From contig NC_079886.1 in the NCBI RefSeq assembly GCF_029227915.1, positions 3,038,001-3,102,000 of the forward strand: DNA of 64,000 nucleotides, read 5' to 3'. Shown here piece after piece: positions 1-10,229 of this stretch. This DNA comes from Hydractinia symbiolongicarpus (Eukaryota > Cnidaria > Hydrozoa > Anthoathecata > Hydractiniidae). Positions within the stretch are counted from its first letter, which is position 1, and every line of letters starts with the position of its first letter. The position numbers and the translations under genes were made by a program. Under the pieces are notes generated by a model. That model was not told where the DNA came from and did no database searches. It saw only the letters and a program-made list of their open reading frames with translations.

Positions 1-203
1 GGAGTAAACTGATTTCCCGAATGATTTTTTAAATTATTTTTTCACCACTAAAACGAATGAGACTTGTAGTTTTCAAAAATATTTTCATTTTTGATGAGAC
101 GCTGAATAAAAGAAGTTTAATCGCCGGCAAACGAAAACCCGCGCTTTCCCGTAAATCCCGTACTCGGCCCGTATAGTCAAAAGTACACAAAAAAAGGACC
201 CAG
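1..203 (+). repeat. Reference monomer (203 bp)
   Basis: The first full unit starts at 'ggagtaaact' and the next unit starts at 204 with 'ggagaaaact', giving a period of 203. I count 34 G and 41 C (36.9% GC). Bases 1-120 are AT-rich (about 27% GC) and include the run 'ttttttaaattatttttt'. Bases 121-180 are about 57% GC and hold most of the CpGs. Bases 181-203 are an A-rich linker ending 'ggacccag'. The unit contains 12 CpG dinucleotides against about 7 expected from its composition. Because 203 is not a multiple of three, a reading frame shifts at each unit, which prevents long open frames through the array. The length is close to one nucleosome plus linker. Confidence 0.95.
73..94. other. Inverted repeat, 8-bp arms (A-form loop)
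   Basis: Arms 'tcaaaaat' (73-80) and 'atttttga' (87-94) are perfect reverse complements around the 6-base loop 'attttc'. The element occurs once per monomer, just upstream of 'gatgagacgct'. Many monomers carry the G-form described at 682-703, which has nine-base arms. Subtypes with 'acattttc' or 'aaattttc' keep seven-base arms; those with 'tccaaaatg' carry one mismatch. It could extrude as a small cruciform or fold in an RNA, but its AT-richness makes partial symmetry easy to obtain by chance. Confidence 0.8.
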
Positions 204-361
204 GGAGAAAACTGATTTCCCGAATGATTTTTTAAATTATTTTTTCACCACTAAAACGCATGAGTCTTGCAGTTTTCCAAAATGTTTTCATTTTTGATGA
301 GACGCTGAATAAAAAAAGTTTAATCGCCGGCAAAAGAAAACCCGCGATTTCCTGTAAATCC

Positions 362-374
362 CGGGCTTGGCCCG
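362..374. other. GC-rich inverted repeat in the 'gggcttggccc' subtype
   Basis: Arms 'cgggc' (362-366) and 'gcccg' (370-374) flank a 3-base loop 'ttg'. The element exists only in monomers with 'cccgggcttggcccg'. Monomers reading 'gtactcggcccg' or 'ggtactcggcccg' lack the left arm, so it is a subtype feature and not a constant part of the satellite. Those carrying 'gggcatggcccat' keep four-base arms. Confidence 0.7.
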
Positions 375-681
375 TATAGTCAAAAGTATACAAAGAAAGT
401 ACCCAGGGAGTAAACTCATTTCCCGAACGATTTTTTAAATTATTTTTTCACCACTAAAACGCATGACACTTGTAGTTTTCAAAAATATTTTCATTTTTGA
501 TGAGACGCTAAATAAAAGAAGTTTAATCGCCGGCAAACGAAAACCCGCGATTTCCCGTAAATCCCGTACTCGGCCAGTATAGTCGAATGTATATAAAAAA
601 AGTACCCAGGGATTAAACTCATTTTCCGAACGATTTTTTAAATTATTTTTTCACCACTATAACGCCTGAGACTTGTAGTTC

Positions 682-703
682 TCAAAAATGTTTTCATTTT
701 TGA
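682..703. other. Inverted repeat, 9-bp arms (G-form loop)
   Basis: The arms 'tcaaaaatg' (682-690) and 'catttttga' (695-703) are perfectly complementary around the 4-base loop 'tttt'. This is the strongest form of the dyad present once in each monomer. A large share of monomers throughout the window carry this exact form. Confidence 0.85.
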
Positions 704-1370
704 TGAAACGCTGAATAAAAGAAGTTTAATCGCCGGCAAACGAAAACCCGCTATTTCCCGTAAATCCCGTACTCGGCCCGTATAGTCAAAAGTATACAAA
801 GAAAGTACCCAGGGAGTAAACTCATTTCCCGAACGATTTTTCAAATTATTTTTTCACCACTAAAACGCATGAGACTTGTAGTTTTCAAAAATGTTTTCAT
901 TTTTGATAAGACGCTGAATAAAAAAAGTTTAATCGCCGGCAAACGAAAACCTGCGATTTCCCGTAAATCCGATACTAGCCCCGTATAGTCAAAAGTATAC
1001 AAAGAAAGTACTCAAGGAGTAAATTCATTTTCCAAACGATTTTTTAAATTATTTTTTCACCACTAAAACGCATGAGACTTGTAGTTTTCCAAAATGTTTT
1101 CATTTTTGATGAGACGCTGAATAAAAGAAGTTTAATCGCCGGCAAACGAAAACCTGCGATTTCCCGTAAATCCCGTACTCGGCCAGTATAGTCGAATGTA
1201 TATAAAAAAAGTACCCAGGTATTAAACTCATTTTCCGAACGATTTTTTAAATTATTTTTTCACCACTATAACGCCTGAGACTTGTAGTTTTCAAAAATGT
1301 TTTCATTTTTGATGAAACGCTGAATAAAAGAAGTTTAATCGCCGGCAAACGAAAACCCGCTATTTCCCGT

Positions 1371-4000
1371 AAATCCCGGGCTTGGCCCGTATAGTCAAAT
1401 GTATACAAAGAATGTACCCAGGGAGTAAACTCATTTCCCGAACGATTTTTTAAATTATTTTTTCACCACTAAAACGCATGAGACTTGTAGTTTTCAAAAA
1501 TCTTTTCATTTTTGATGAGACCCTAAATAAAAGAAGTTTAATCGCCGGCAAACGAAAACCCGCGATTTCCCGTATATCCCGGACTCGGCCCGTATAGTCA
1601 AAAGTATACAAAGAAAGTACCCAGGGAGTAAATTCATTTCCCGAATGATTTTTTAAATTATTTTTTCACCACTAAAACGCATGAGACTTGTAGTTTTCCA
1701 AAATGTTTTCATTTTTGATGAGACGCTGAATAAAAGAAGTTTAATCGCTGGCAAACAAAAACCCGCGATTTCCTGTAAATCCCGGGCATGGCCCATATAG
1801 TCGAATGTATACAAAGAAAGTACCCTGTGAGTAAACTCATTTTCAGAACGATTTTTTAAATTATTTTTTCAACACAAAAATGCATGAGACTTGTAGTTTT
1901 CAAAAATGTTTTCATTTTTGATAAGACGCTGAATAAAAGAAGTTTAATCGTCGGCAAACGAAAACTCGCGATTTCCCGTAAATCCGGTACTCGGCCCGTA
2001 TAGTCAAAAGTATGCAAAGAAAGTACCCAGGGAGTAAATTCATTTCCCGAACGATATTTTAAATTATTTTTTCACCACTAAAACGAATGAGACTTGTAGT
2101 TTTCAAAAATATTTTCATTTTTGATGAGACGCTGAATAAAAGAAGTTTAATCGCCGGCAAACGAAAACCCGCGATTTCCCGTAAATCCCGTACTCGGCCC
2201 GTATAGTCAAAAGTACACAAAAAAAGGACCCAGGGAGTAAACTGATTTCCCGAATGATTTTTTAAATTATTTTTTCACCACTAAAACGAATGAGACTTGT
2301 AGTTTTCAAAAATATTTTCATTTTTGATGAGACGCTGAATAAAAGAAGTTTAATCGCCGGCAAACGAAAACCCGCGCTTTCCCGTAAATCCCGTACTCGG
2401 CCCGTATAGTCAAAAGTACACAAAAAAAGGACCCAGGGAGAAAACTGATTTCCCGAATGATTTTTTAAATTATTTTTTCACCACTAAAACGCATGAGTCT
2501 TGCAGTTTTCCAAAATGTTTTCATTTTTGATGAGACGCTGAATAAAAAAAGTTTAATCGCCGGCAAAAGAAAACCCGCGATTTCCTGTAAATCCCGGGCT
2601 TGGCCCGTATAGTCAAAAGTATACAAAGAAAGTACCCAGGGAGTAAACTCATTTCCCGAACGATTTTTTAAATTATTTTTTCACCACTAAAACGCATGAC
2701 ACTTGTAGTTTTCAAAAATATTTTCATTTTTGATGAGACGCTAAATAAAAGAAGTTTAATCGCCGGCAAACGAAAACCCGCGATTTCCCGTAAATCCCGT
2801 ACTCGGCCAGTATAGTCGAATGTATATAAAAAAAGTACCCAGGGATTAAACTCATTTTCCGAACGATTTTTTAAATTATTTTTTCACCACTATAACGCCT
2901 GAGACTTGTAGTTCTCAAAAATGTTTTCATTTTTGATGAAACGCTGAATAAAAGAAGTTTAATCGCCGGCAAACGAAAACCCGCTATTTCCCGTAAATCC
3001 CGTACTCGGCCCGTATAGTCAAAAGTATACAAAGAAAGTACCCAGGGAGTAAACTCATTTCCCGAACGATTTTTCAAATTATTTTTTCACCACTAAAACG
3101 CATGAGACTTGTAGTTTTCAAAAATGTTTTCATTTTTGATAAGACGCTGAATAAAAAAAGTTTAATCGCCGGCAAACGAAAACCTGCGATTTCCCGTAAA
3201 TCCGATACTAGCCCCGTATAGTCAAAAGTATACAAAGAAAGTACTCAAGGAGTAAATTCATTTTCCAAACGATTTTTTAAATTATTTTTTCACCACTAAA
3301 ACGCATGAGACTTGTAGTTTTCCAAAATGTTTTCATTTTTGATGAGACGCTGAATAAAAGAAGTTTAATCGCCGGCAAACGAAAACCTGCGATTTCCCGT
3401 AAATCCCGTACTCGGCCAGTATAGTCGAATGTATATAAAAAAAGTACCCAGGTATTAAACTCATTTTCCGAACGATTTTTTAAATTATTTTTTCACCACT
3501 ATAACGCCTGAGACTTGTAGTTTTCAAAAATGTTTTCATTTTTGATGAAACGCTGAATAAAAGAAGTTTAATCGCCGGCAAACGAAAACCCGCTATTTCC
3601 CGTAAATCCCGTACTCGGCCCGTATAGTCAAAAGTATACAAAGAAAGTACCCAGGGAGTAAACTCATTTCCCGAACGATTTTTTAAATTATTTTTTCACC
3701 ACTAAAACGCATGAGACTTGTAGTTTTCGAAAATGTTTTCATTTTTGATGAGACGCTGAATAAAAGAAGTTTAATCGCCGGCAAACGAAAACCCGCGATT
3801 TCCTGTAAATCCCGGGCTTGGCCCCTATAGTCGAATGTATACAAAGAAAGTACCCTGTGAGTAAACTGATTTTCAAAACGATTTTTCAAATTATTTTTTC
3901 ACCACTAAAACGCATGAGACTTGTAGTTTTCAAAAATGTTTTCATTTTTGATAAGACGCTGAATAAAAAAAGTTTAATCGCCGGCAAACGAAAACCCGCG
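1371..4000 (+). repeat. Source block of a 23-monomer-offset duplication
   Basis: From about 1371 to 3073 this stretch matches 6039-7740 at an offset of 4668, changing to 4667 after a one-A length change in an A run near 6890. From 3683 to about 4000 it matches 7741-8055 at an offset of 4058. The jump between offsets is 609 bp, exactly three monomers, so one copy gained or lost monomers 3074-3682. Confidence 0.85.
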
Positions 4001-4086
4001 ATTTCCCGTAAATCCCGTACTCGGCCCGTATAGTCAAAAGTACACAAAAAAAGGACCCAGGGAGTAAACTGATTTCCCGAATGATT

Positions 4087-4490
4087 TTTTAAATTATTTT
4101 TTCACCACTAAAACGAATGAGACTTGTAGTTTTCAAAAATATTTTCATTTTTGATGAGACGCTGAATAAAAGAAGTTTAATCGCCGGCAAACGAAAACCC
4201 GCGATTTCCTGTAAATCCCGGGCATGGCCCATATAGTCGAATGTATACAAAGAAAGTACCCTGTGAGTAAGCTCATTTTCAGAACGATTTTTTAAATTAT
4301 TTTTTCACCACTAAAACGAATGAGACTTGTAGTTTTCAAAAATATTTTCATTTTTGATGAGACGCTGAATAAAAGAAGTTTAATCGCCGGCAAACGAAAA
4401 CCCGCGATTTCCTGTAAATCCCGGGCATGGCCCATATAGTCGAATGTATACAAAGAAAGTACCCTGTGAGTAAACTCATTTTCAGAACGA
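4087..4490 (+). repeat. Single-monomer tandem duplication
   Basis: Two consecutive monomers share an unusual combination: 'aacgaatgag' in the left half (4112 and 4315) and 'gggcatggcccatatag' in the right half. They differ at one noticed base ('gtaagctc' against 'gtaaactc'). Elsewhere these halves usually belong to different subtypes, so the unit looks chimeric and was then duplicated. The same chimeric unit appears near 34.7 kb. Confidence 0.8.
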
Positions 4491-4529
4491 TTTTTTAAAT
4501 TATTTTTTCAACAAAAAACGCATGAGACT

Positions 4530-5280
4530 TGTAGTTTTCCAAAATGTTTTCATTTTTGATGAGACGCTGAATAAAAGAAGTTTAATCGCCGGCAAACGAA
4601 AACCCGCGATTTCCTGTAAATCCCGGGCTTGGCCCGTATAGTCAAATGTATACAAAGAAAGTACCCAGGGAGTAAATTCATTTCCCGAATAATTTTTTAA
4701 ATTATTTTTTCACCACTAAAACGCATGAGACTTGTAGTTTTCAAAAATATTTTCATTTTTGATGAGACGCTGAATAAAAGAAGTTTAATCGCCGGCAAAC
4801 GAAAACCCGCTATTTCCCGTAAATCCCGTACTCGGCCCGTATAGTCAAAAGTATACAAAGAAAGTACCCAGGGAGTAAACTCATTTCCCGAACGATTTCT
4901 TAAACTATTTTTTCACCACTAAAACGCATGAGACTTGTAGTTTTCCAAAATGTTTTCATTTTTGATGAGACGCTGAATAAAAGAAGTTTAATCGCCGGCA
5001 AACGAAAACCCGCGATTTCCTGTAAATCCCGGGCTTGGCCCGTATAGTCAAATGTATACAAAGAAAGTACCCAGGGAGTAAATTCATTTCCCGAATAATT
5101 TTTTAAATTATTTTTTCACCACTAAAACGCATGAGACTTGTAGTTTTCAAAAATATTTTCATTTTTGATGAGACGCTGAATAAAAGAAGTTTAATCGCCG
5201 GCAAACGAAAACCCGCGATTTCCTGTAAATCCCGGGCTTGGCCACTATAGTCAAATGTATACAAAGAAAGTACCCTGTGA
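4530..5280 (+). repeat. Two-monomer duplication (406-bp period)
   Basis: The rare variant 'ccgaataatttt' occurs at 4685 and 5091, an offset of 406 = 2 x 203. Surrounding variants ('gggcttggcccgtatagtc', 'gtcaaatgtatac') repeat with the same spacing. Block edges are approximate. Confidence 0.75.
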
Positions 5281-5371
5281 GTAAACTGATTTTCAAAACG
5301 ATTTTTCAAATTATTTTTTCACCACTAAAACGCATGAGACTTGTAGTTTTCAAAAATGTTTTCATTTTTGA

Positions 5372-6180
5372 TAAGACGCTGAATAAAAGAAGTTTAATCG
5401 CCGGCAAACGAAAACCTGCGATTTCCCGTAAATCCGGTACTAGCCCCGTATAGTCAAAAGTATACAAAGAAAGTACTCAAGGAGTAAACTCATTTTCCAA
5501 ACGATTTTTTAAATTATTTTTTCACCACTAAAGCGCATGAGACTTGTAGTTTTCCAAAATGTTTTCATTTTTGATGAGACGCTGAATAAAAGAAGTTTAA
5601 TCGCCGGCAAACGAAAACCCGCGATTTCCTGTAAATCCCGGGCTTGGCCCGTATAGTCAAATGTATACAAAGAATGTACCCAGGGAGTAAACTCATTTCC
5701 CGAACGATTTTTTAAATTATTTTTTCACCACTAAAACGCATGAGACTTGTAGTTTTCAAAAATCTTTTCATTTTTGATAAGACGCTGAATAAAAGAAGTT
5801 TAATCGCCGGCAAACGAAAACCTGCGATTTCCCGTAAATCCGGTACTAGCCCCGTATAGTCAAAAGTATACAAAGAAAGTACTCAAGGAGTAAACTCATT
5901 TTCCAAACGATTTTTTAAATTATTTTTTCACCACTAAAACGCATGAGACTTGTAGTTTTCCAAAATGTTTTCATTTTTGATGAGACGCTGAATAAAAGAA
6001 GTTTAATCGCCGGCAAACGAAAACCCGCGATTTCCTGTAAATCCCGGGCTTGGCCCGTATAGTCAAATGTATACAAAGAATGTACCCAGGGAGTAAACTC
6101 ATTTCCCGAACGATTTTTTAAATTATTTTTTCACCACTAAAACGCATGAGACTTGTAGTTTTCAAAAATCTTTTCATTTT
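5372..6180 (+). repeat. Two-monomer duplication (406-bp period)
   Basis: 'tactagccccgtatag' monomers lie 406 bp apart (5441 and 5847 at 'tagcccc'). The uncommon 'aatcttttcat' form also repeats 406 bp apart (about 5762 and 6168). The block is a near-exact dimer duplication next to another dimer duplication at 4.5-5.3 kb. Confidence 0.8.
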
Positions 6181-8055
6181 TGATGAGACGCTAAATAAAA
6201 GAAGTTTAATCGCCGGCAAACGAAAACCCGCGATTTCCCGTATATCCCGGACTCGGCCCGTATAGTCAAAAGTATACAAAGAAAGTACCCAGGGAGTAAA
6301 TTCATTTCCCGAATGATTTTTTAAATTATTTTTTCACCACTAAAACGCATGAGACTTGTAGTTTTCCAAAATGTTTTCATTTTTGATGAGACGCTGAATA
6401 AAAGAAGTTTAATCGCTGGCAAACAAAAACCCGCGATTTCCTGTAAATCCCGGGCATGGCCCATATAGTCGAATGTATACAAAGAAAGTACCCTGTGAGT
6501 AAACTCATTTTCAGAACGATTTTTTAAATTATTTTTTCTACACAAAAACGCATGAGACTTGTAGTTTTCAAAAATGTTTTCATTTTTGATAAGACGCTGA
6601 ATAAAAGAAGTTTAATCGTCGGCAAACGAAAACTCGCGATTTCCCGTAAATCCGGTACTCGGCCCGTATAGTCAAAAGTATGCAAAGAAAGTACCCAGGG
6701 AGTAAATTCATTTCCCGAACGATATTTTAAATTATTTTTTCACCACTAAAACGAATGAGACTTGTAGTTTTCAAAAATATTTTCATTTTTGATGAGACGC
6801 TGAATAAAAGAAGTTTAATCGCCGGCAAACGAAAACCCGCGATTTCCCGTAAATCCCGTACTCGGGCCGTATAGTCAAAAGTACACAAAAAAGGACCCAG
6901 GGAGTAAACTGATTTCCCGAATGATTTTTTAAATTATTTTTTCACCACTAAAACGAATGAGACTTGTAGTTTTCAAAAATATTTTCATTTTTGATGAGAC
7001 GCTGAATAAAAGAAGTTTAATCGCCGGCAAACGAAAACCCGCGCTTTCCCGTAAACCCCGTACTCGGCCCGTATAGTCAAAAGTACACAAAAAAAGGACC
7101 CAGGGAGAAAACTGATTTCCCGAATGATTTTTTAAATTATTTTTTCACCACTAAAACGCATGAGTCTTGCAGTTTTCCAAAATGTTTTCATTTTTGATGA
7201 GACGCTGAATAAAAGAAGTTTAATCGCCGGCAAAAGAAAACCCGCGATTTCCTGTAAATCCCGGGCTTGGCCCGTATAGTCAAAAGTATACAAAGAAAGT
7301 ACCCAGGGAGTAAACTCATTTCCCGAACGATTTTTTAAATTATTTTTTCACCACTAAAACGCATGACACTTGTAGTTTTCAAAAATATTTTCATTTTTGA
7401 TGAGACGCTAAATAAAAGAAGTTTAATCGCCGGCAAACGAAAACCCGCGATTTCCCGTAAATCCCGTACTCGGCCAGTATAGTCGAATGTATATAAAAAA
7501 AGTACCCAGGGATTAAACTCATTTTCCGAACGATTTTTTAAATTATTTTTTCACCACTATAACGCCTGAGACTTGTAGTTCTCAAAAATGTTTTCATTTT
7601 TGATGAAACGCTGAATAAAAGAAGTTTAATCGCCGGCAAACGAAAACCCGCTATTTCCCGTAAATCCCGTACTCGGCCCGTATAGTCAAAAGTATACAAA
7701 GAAAGTACCCAGGGAGTAAACTCATTTCCCGAACGATTTTTTAAATTATTTTTTCACCACTAAAACGCATGAGACTTGTAGTTTTCGAAAATGTTTTCAT
7801 TTTTGATGAGACGCTGAATAAAAGAAGTTTAATCGCCGGCAAACGAAAACCCGCGATTTCCTGTAAATCCCGGGCTTGGCCCCTATAGTCGAATGTATAC
7901 AAAGAAAGTACCCTGTGAGTAAACTGATTTTCAAAACGATTTTTCAAATTATTTTTTCACCACTAAAACGCATGAGACTTGTAGTTTTCAAAAATGTTTT
8001 CATTTTTGATAAGACGCTGAATAAAAAAAGTTTAATCGCCGGCAAACGAAAACCC
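6039..8055 (+). repeat. Second copy of the 1.37-4.0 kb block, three monomers shorter
   Basis: This is near-identical to 1371-4000 minus three monomers. It carries a few private changes, for example 'gtaaaccccg' near 7051 where the earlier copies read 'gtaaatcccg'. Bases 6901-7740 are also a third copy of the window start (1-840). Together the three copies show the same block moved or expanded more than once. Confidence 0.85.
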
Positions 8056-8321
8056 GCTATTTCCCGTAAATCCCGTACTCGGCCCGTATAGTCAAAAGTA
8101 TACAAAGAAAGTACCCAGGGAGTAAACTCATTTCTTGAACGATTTCTTAAACTATTTTTTCACCACTAAAACGCATGAGACTTGTAGTTTTCCAAAATGT
8201 TTTCATTTTTGATGAGACGCTGAATAAAAGAAGTTTAATCGCCGGCAAACGAAAACCCTCGATTTCCTGTAAATCCCGTACTCGGCCCGTATAGTCAAAA
8301 GTATACAAAGAAAGTACCCAG

Positions 8322-8467
8322 GGAGTAAACTCATTTCCCGAACGATTTTTTAAATTATTTTTTCACCACTAAAACGCATGAGACTTGTAGTTTTCAAAAA
8401 TGTTTTCATTTTTGATGAGACGCGGTACTAGCCCGTATAGTCAAAAGTATACAAAGAAAGTACTCAA
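8322..8467 (+). repeat. Truncated monomer (146 bp)
   Basis: The distance between successive 'ggag' starts is 146 here rather than 203. The sequence runs from 'gatgagacgc' directly into 'ggtactagcccg'. This skips about 57 bases, namely the segment that normally holds 'tgaataaaag', 'gccggc', 'cccgcg' and 'cccgtaaatcc'. The AT-rich half, including the inverted repeat, is intact; most of the CpG-rich half is gone. It is the only clear large deletion of a monomer that I noticed in the window. Confidence 0.92.
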
Positions 8468-8670
8468 GGAGTAAACTCATTTTCCAAACGATTTTTTAAA
8501 TTATTTTTTCACCACTAAAACGCATGAGACTTGTAGTTTTCAAAATTAATTTCATTTTTGATGAGACGCTGAATAAAAGAAATTTAATCGCCGGCAAACG
8601 AGAACCCGCAATTTCCCGTAAATCCCGTACTCGGACGGAATAGTCAAAAGTATACAAAGAAAGTACCCAG
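8468..8670 (+). repeat. Variant monomer with 'aaattaattt' palindrome
   Basis: The usual 'caaaaatgttttc' is replaced by 'caaaattaatttc', containing the perfect 10-base palindrome 'aaattaattt'. Further private changes are 'gaaatttaatcgcc', 'acgagaacccgcaa' and 'ctcggacggaatag'. It directly follows the truncated monomer. A similar monomer occurs only once more that I noticed, at 58191-58393. Confidence 0.85.
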
Positions 8671-9559
8671 GGAGTAAACTCATTTCCCGAACGATTTTTT
8701 AAATTATTTTTTCACCACTAAAACGCATGAGACTTGTAGTTTTCAAAAATATTTTCATTTTTGATGAGACGCTAAATAAAAGAAGTTTAATCGCCGGCAA
8801 ACGAAAACCCGCGATTTCCCGTAAATCCCGGACTCGGCCCGTATAGTCAAAAGTATACAAAGAAAGTACCCAGGGAGTAAATTCATTTCCCGAACGATTT
8901 TTTAAATTATTTTTTCACCACTAAAACGCATGAGACTTGTAGTTTTCCAAAATGTTTTCATTTTTGATGAGACGCTGAATAAAAGAAGTTTAATCGCTGG
9001 CAAACAAAAACCCGCGATTTCCTGTAAATCCCGGGCATGGCCCATATAGTCGAATGTATACAAAGAAAGTACCCTGTGAGTAAACTCATTTTCAGAACGA
9101 TTTTTTAAATTATTTTTTCAACACAAAAACGCATGAGACTTGTAGTTTTCAAAAATGTTTTCATTTTTGATAAAACGCTGAATAAAAGAAGTTTAATCGC
9201 CGGCAAACGAAAACCCGCGATTTCCCGTAAATCCGGTACTCGGCCCGTATAGTCAAAAGTATGCAAAGAAAGTACCCAGGGAGTAAATTCATTTTCCGAA
9301 CGATTTTTAAAATTATTTTTTCACCACTAAAACGCATGAGACTTGTAGTTTTCAAAAATATTTTCATTTTTGATGAGACGCTGAATAAAAGAAGTTTAAT
9401 CGCCGGCAAACGAAAACCCGCTATTTCCCGTAAATCCCGTACTCGGCCCGTATAGTCAAAAGTATACAAAGAAAGTACCCAGGGAGTAAACTCGTTTCCC
9501 GACCGATTTTTTAAATTATTTTTTCACCACTAAAACGCATGAGACTTGTAGTTTTCAAA

Positions 9560-10229
9560 AATATTTTCATTTTTGATGAGACGCTGAATAAAAGAAGTTT
9601 AATCGCCGGCAAACGAAAACCCGCTATTTCCCGTAAATCCCGTACTCGGCCCGTATAGTCAAAAGTATACAAAGAAAGTACCCAGGGAGTAAACTTATTT
9701 CCCGAACGATTTTTTAAATTATTTTTTCACCACTAAAACGCATGAGACTTGTAGTTTTCAAAAATGTTTTCATTTTTGATGAGACGCTGAATAAAAGAAG
9801 TTTAATCGCCGGCAAACGAAAACCCGCGATTTCCTGTAAATCCCGGGCTTGGCCCCTATAGTCAAATGTATACAAAGAAAGTACCCTGTGAGTAAACTGA
9901 TTTTCAAAACGATTTTTCAAATTATTTTTTCACCACTAAAACGCATGAGACTTGTAGTTTTCAAAAATGTTTTCATTTTTGATAAGACGCTGAATAAAAG
10001 AAGTTTAATCGCCGGCAAACGAAAACCTGCGATTTCCCGTAAATCCGGTACTAGCCCCGTATAGTCAAAAGTATACAAAGAAAGTACTCAAGGAGTAAAC
10101 TCATTTTCCAAACGATTTTTTAAATTATTTTTTCACCACTAAAACGCATGAGACTTGTAGTTTTCCAAAATGTTTTCATTTTTGATGAGACGCTGAATAA
10201 AAGAAGTTTAATCGCCGGCAAACGAAAAC
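9560..10229 (+). repeat. Module block shared with 12.4-13.1 kb (14 monomers away)
   Basis: About 670 bp match 12402-13071 at an offset of 2842 = 14 x 203. A related copy lies 19 monomers away near 13.4-13.9 kb. It carries the 'gattttcaaaacgattttt' monomer and the following 'tactagcccc' monomer, which define the domain A module. Confidence 0.75.

Larger units (their letters stand above)
1..3611 (+). repeat. 11-monomer tandem duplication (2233-bp period)
   Basis: Bases 1-1378 recur at 2234-3611, an offset of exactly 2233 = 11 x 203. I saw no differences between the two copies, including private variants such as 'tccgatactagcccc' and 'gttctcaaaaatg'. Identity stops abruptly at 1379/3612, where one copy reads 'cccggg' and the other 'cccgta'. 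The left end is cut by the window. Exact identity over 1.4 kb implies a recent event. Confidence 0.93.

Noticed and set aside
23-42. TATA-like or origin-like element in the T/A run of each monomer
   Set aside because: Low-complexity AT sequence occurs in every unit and has no accompanying promoter or origin features, so a regulatory call is not supported.
121-150. CENP-B box on the minus strand ('tttcgtttgccggcga')
   Set aside because: It has the first TTCG, but the required A and the CGGG are missing at the right spacing. A second minus-strand candidate, 'gttcgggaaatgagtt', has TTCG and A but AGTT in place of CGGG.
3683-4033. Recurrent short open frames of 60-102 codons on both strands, with overlapping plus- and minus-strand frames
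   Set aside because: They are the satellite read in frames where particular variants happen to remove stops. They recur wherever that monomer type recurs, overlap each other on opposite strands, end at the next monomer because 203 is not a multiple of three, and show no coding-like substitution pattern or recognisable domain.
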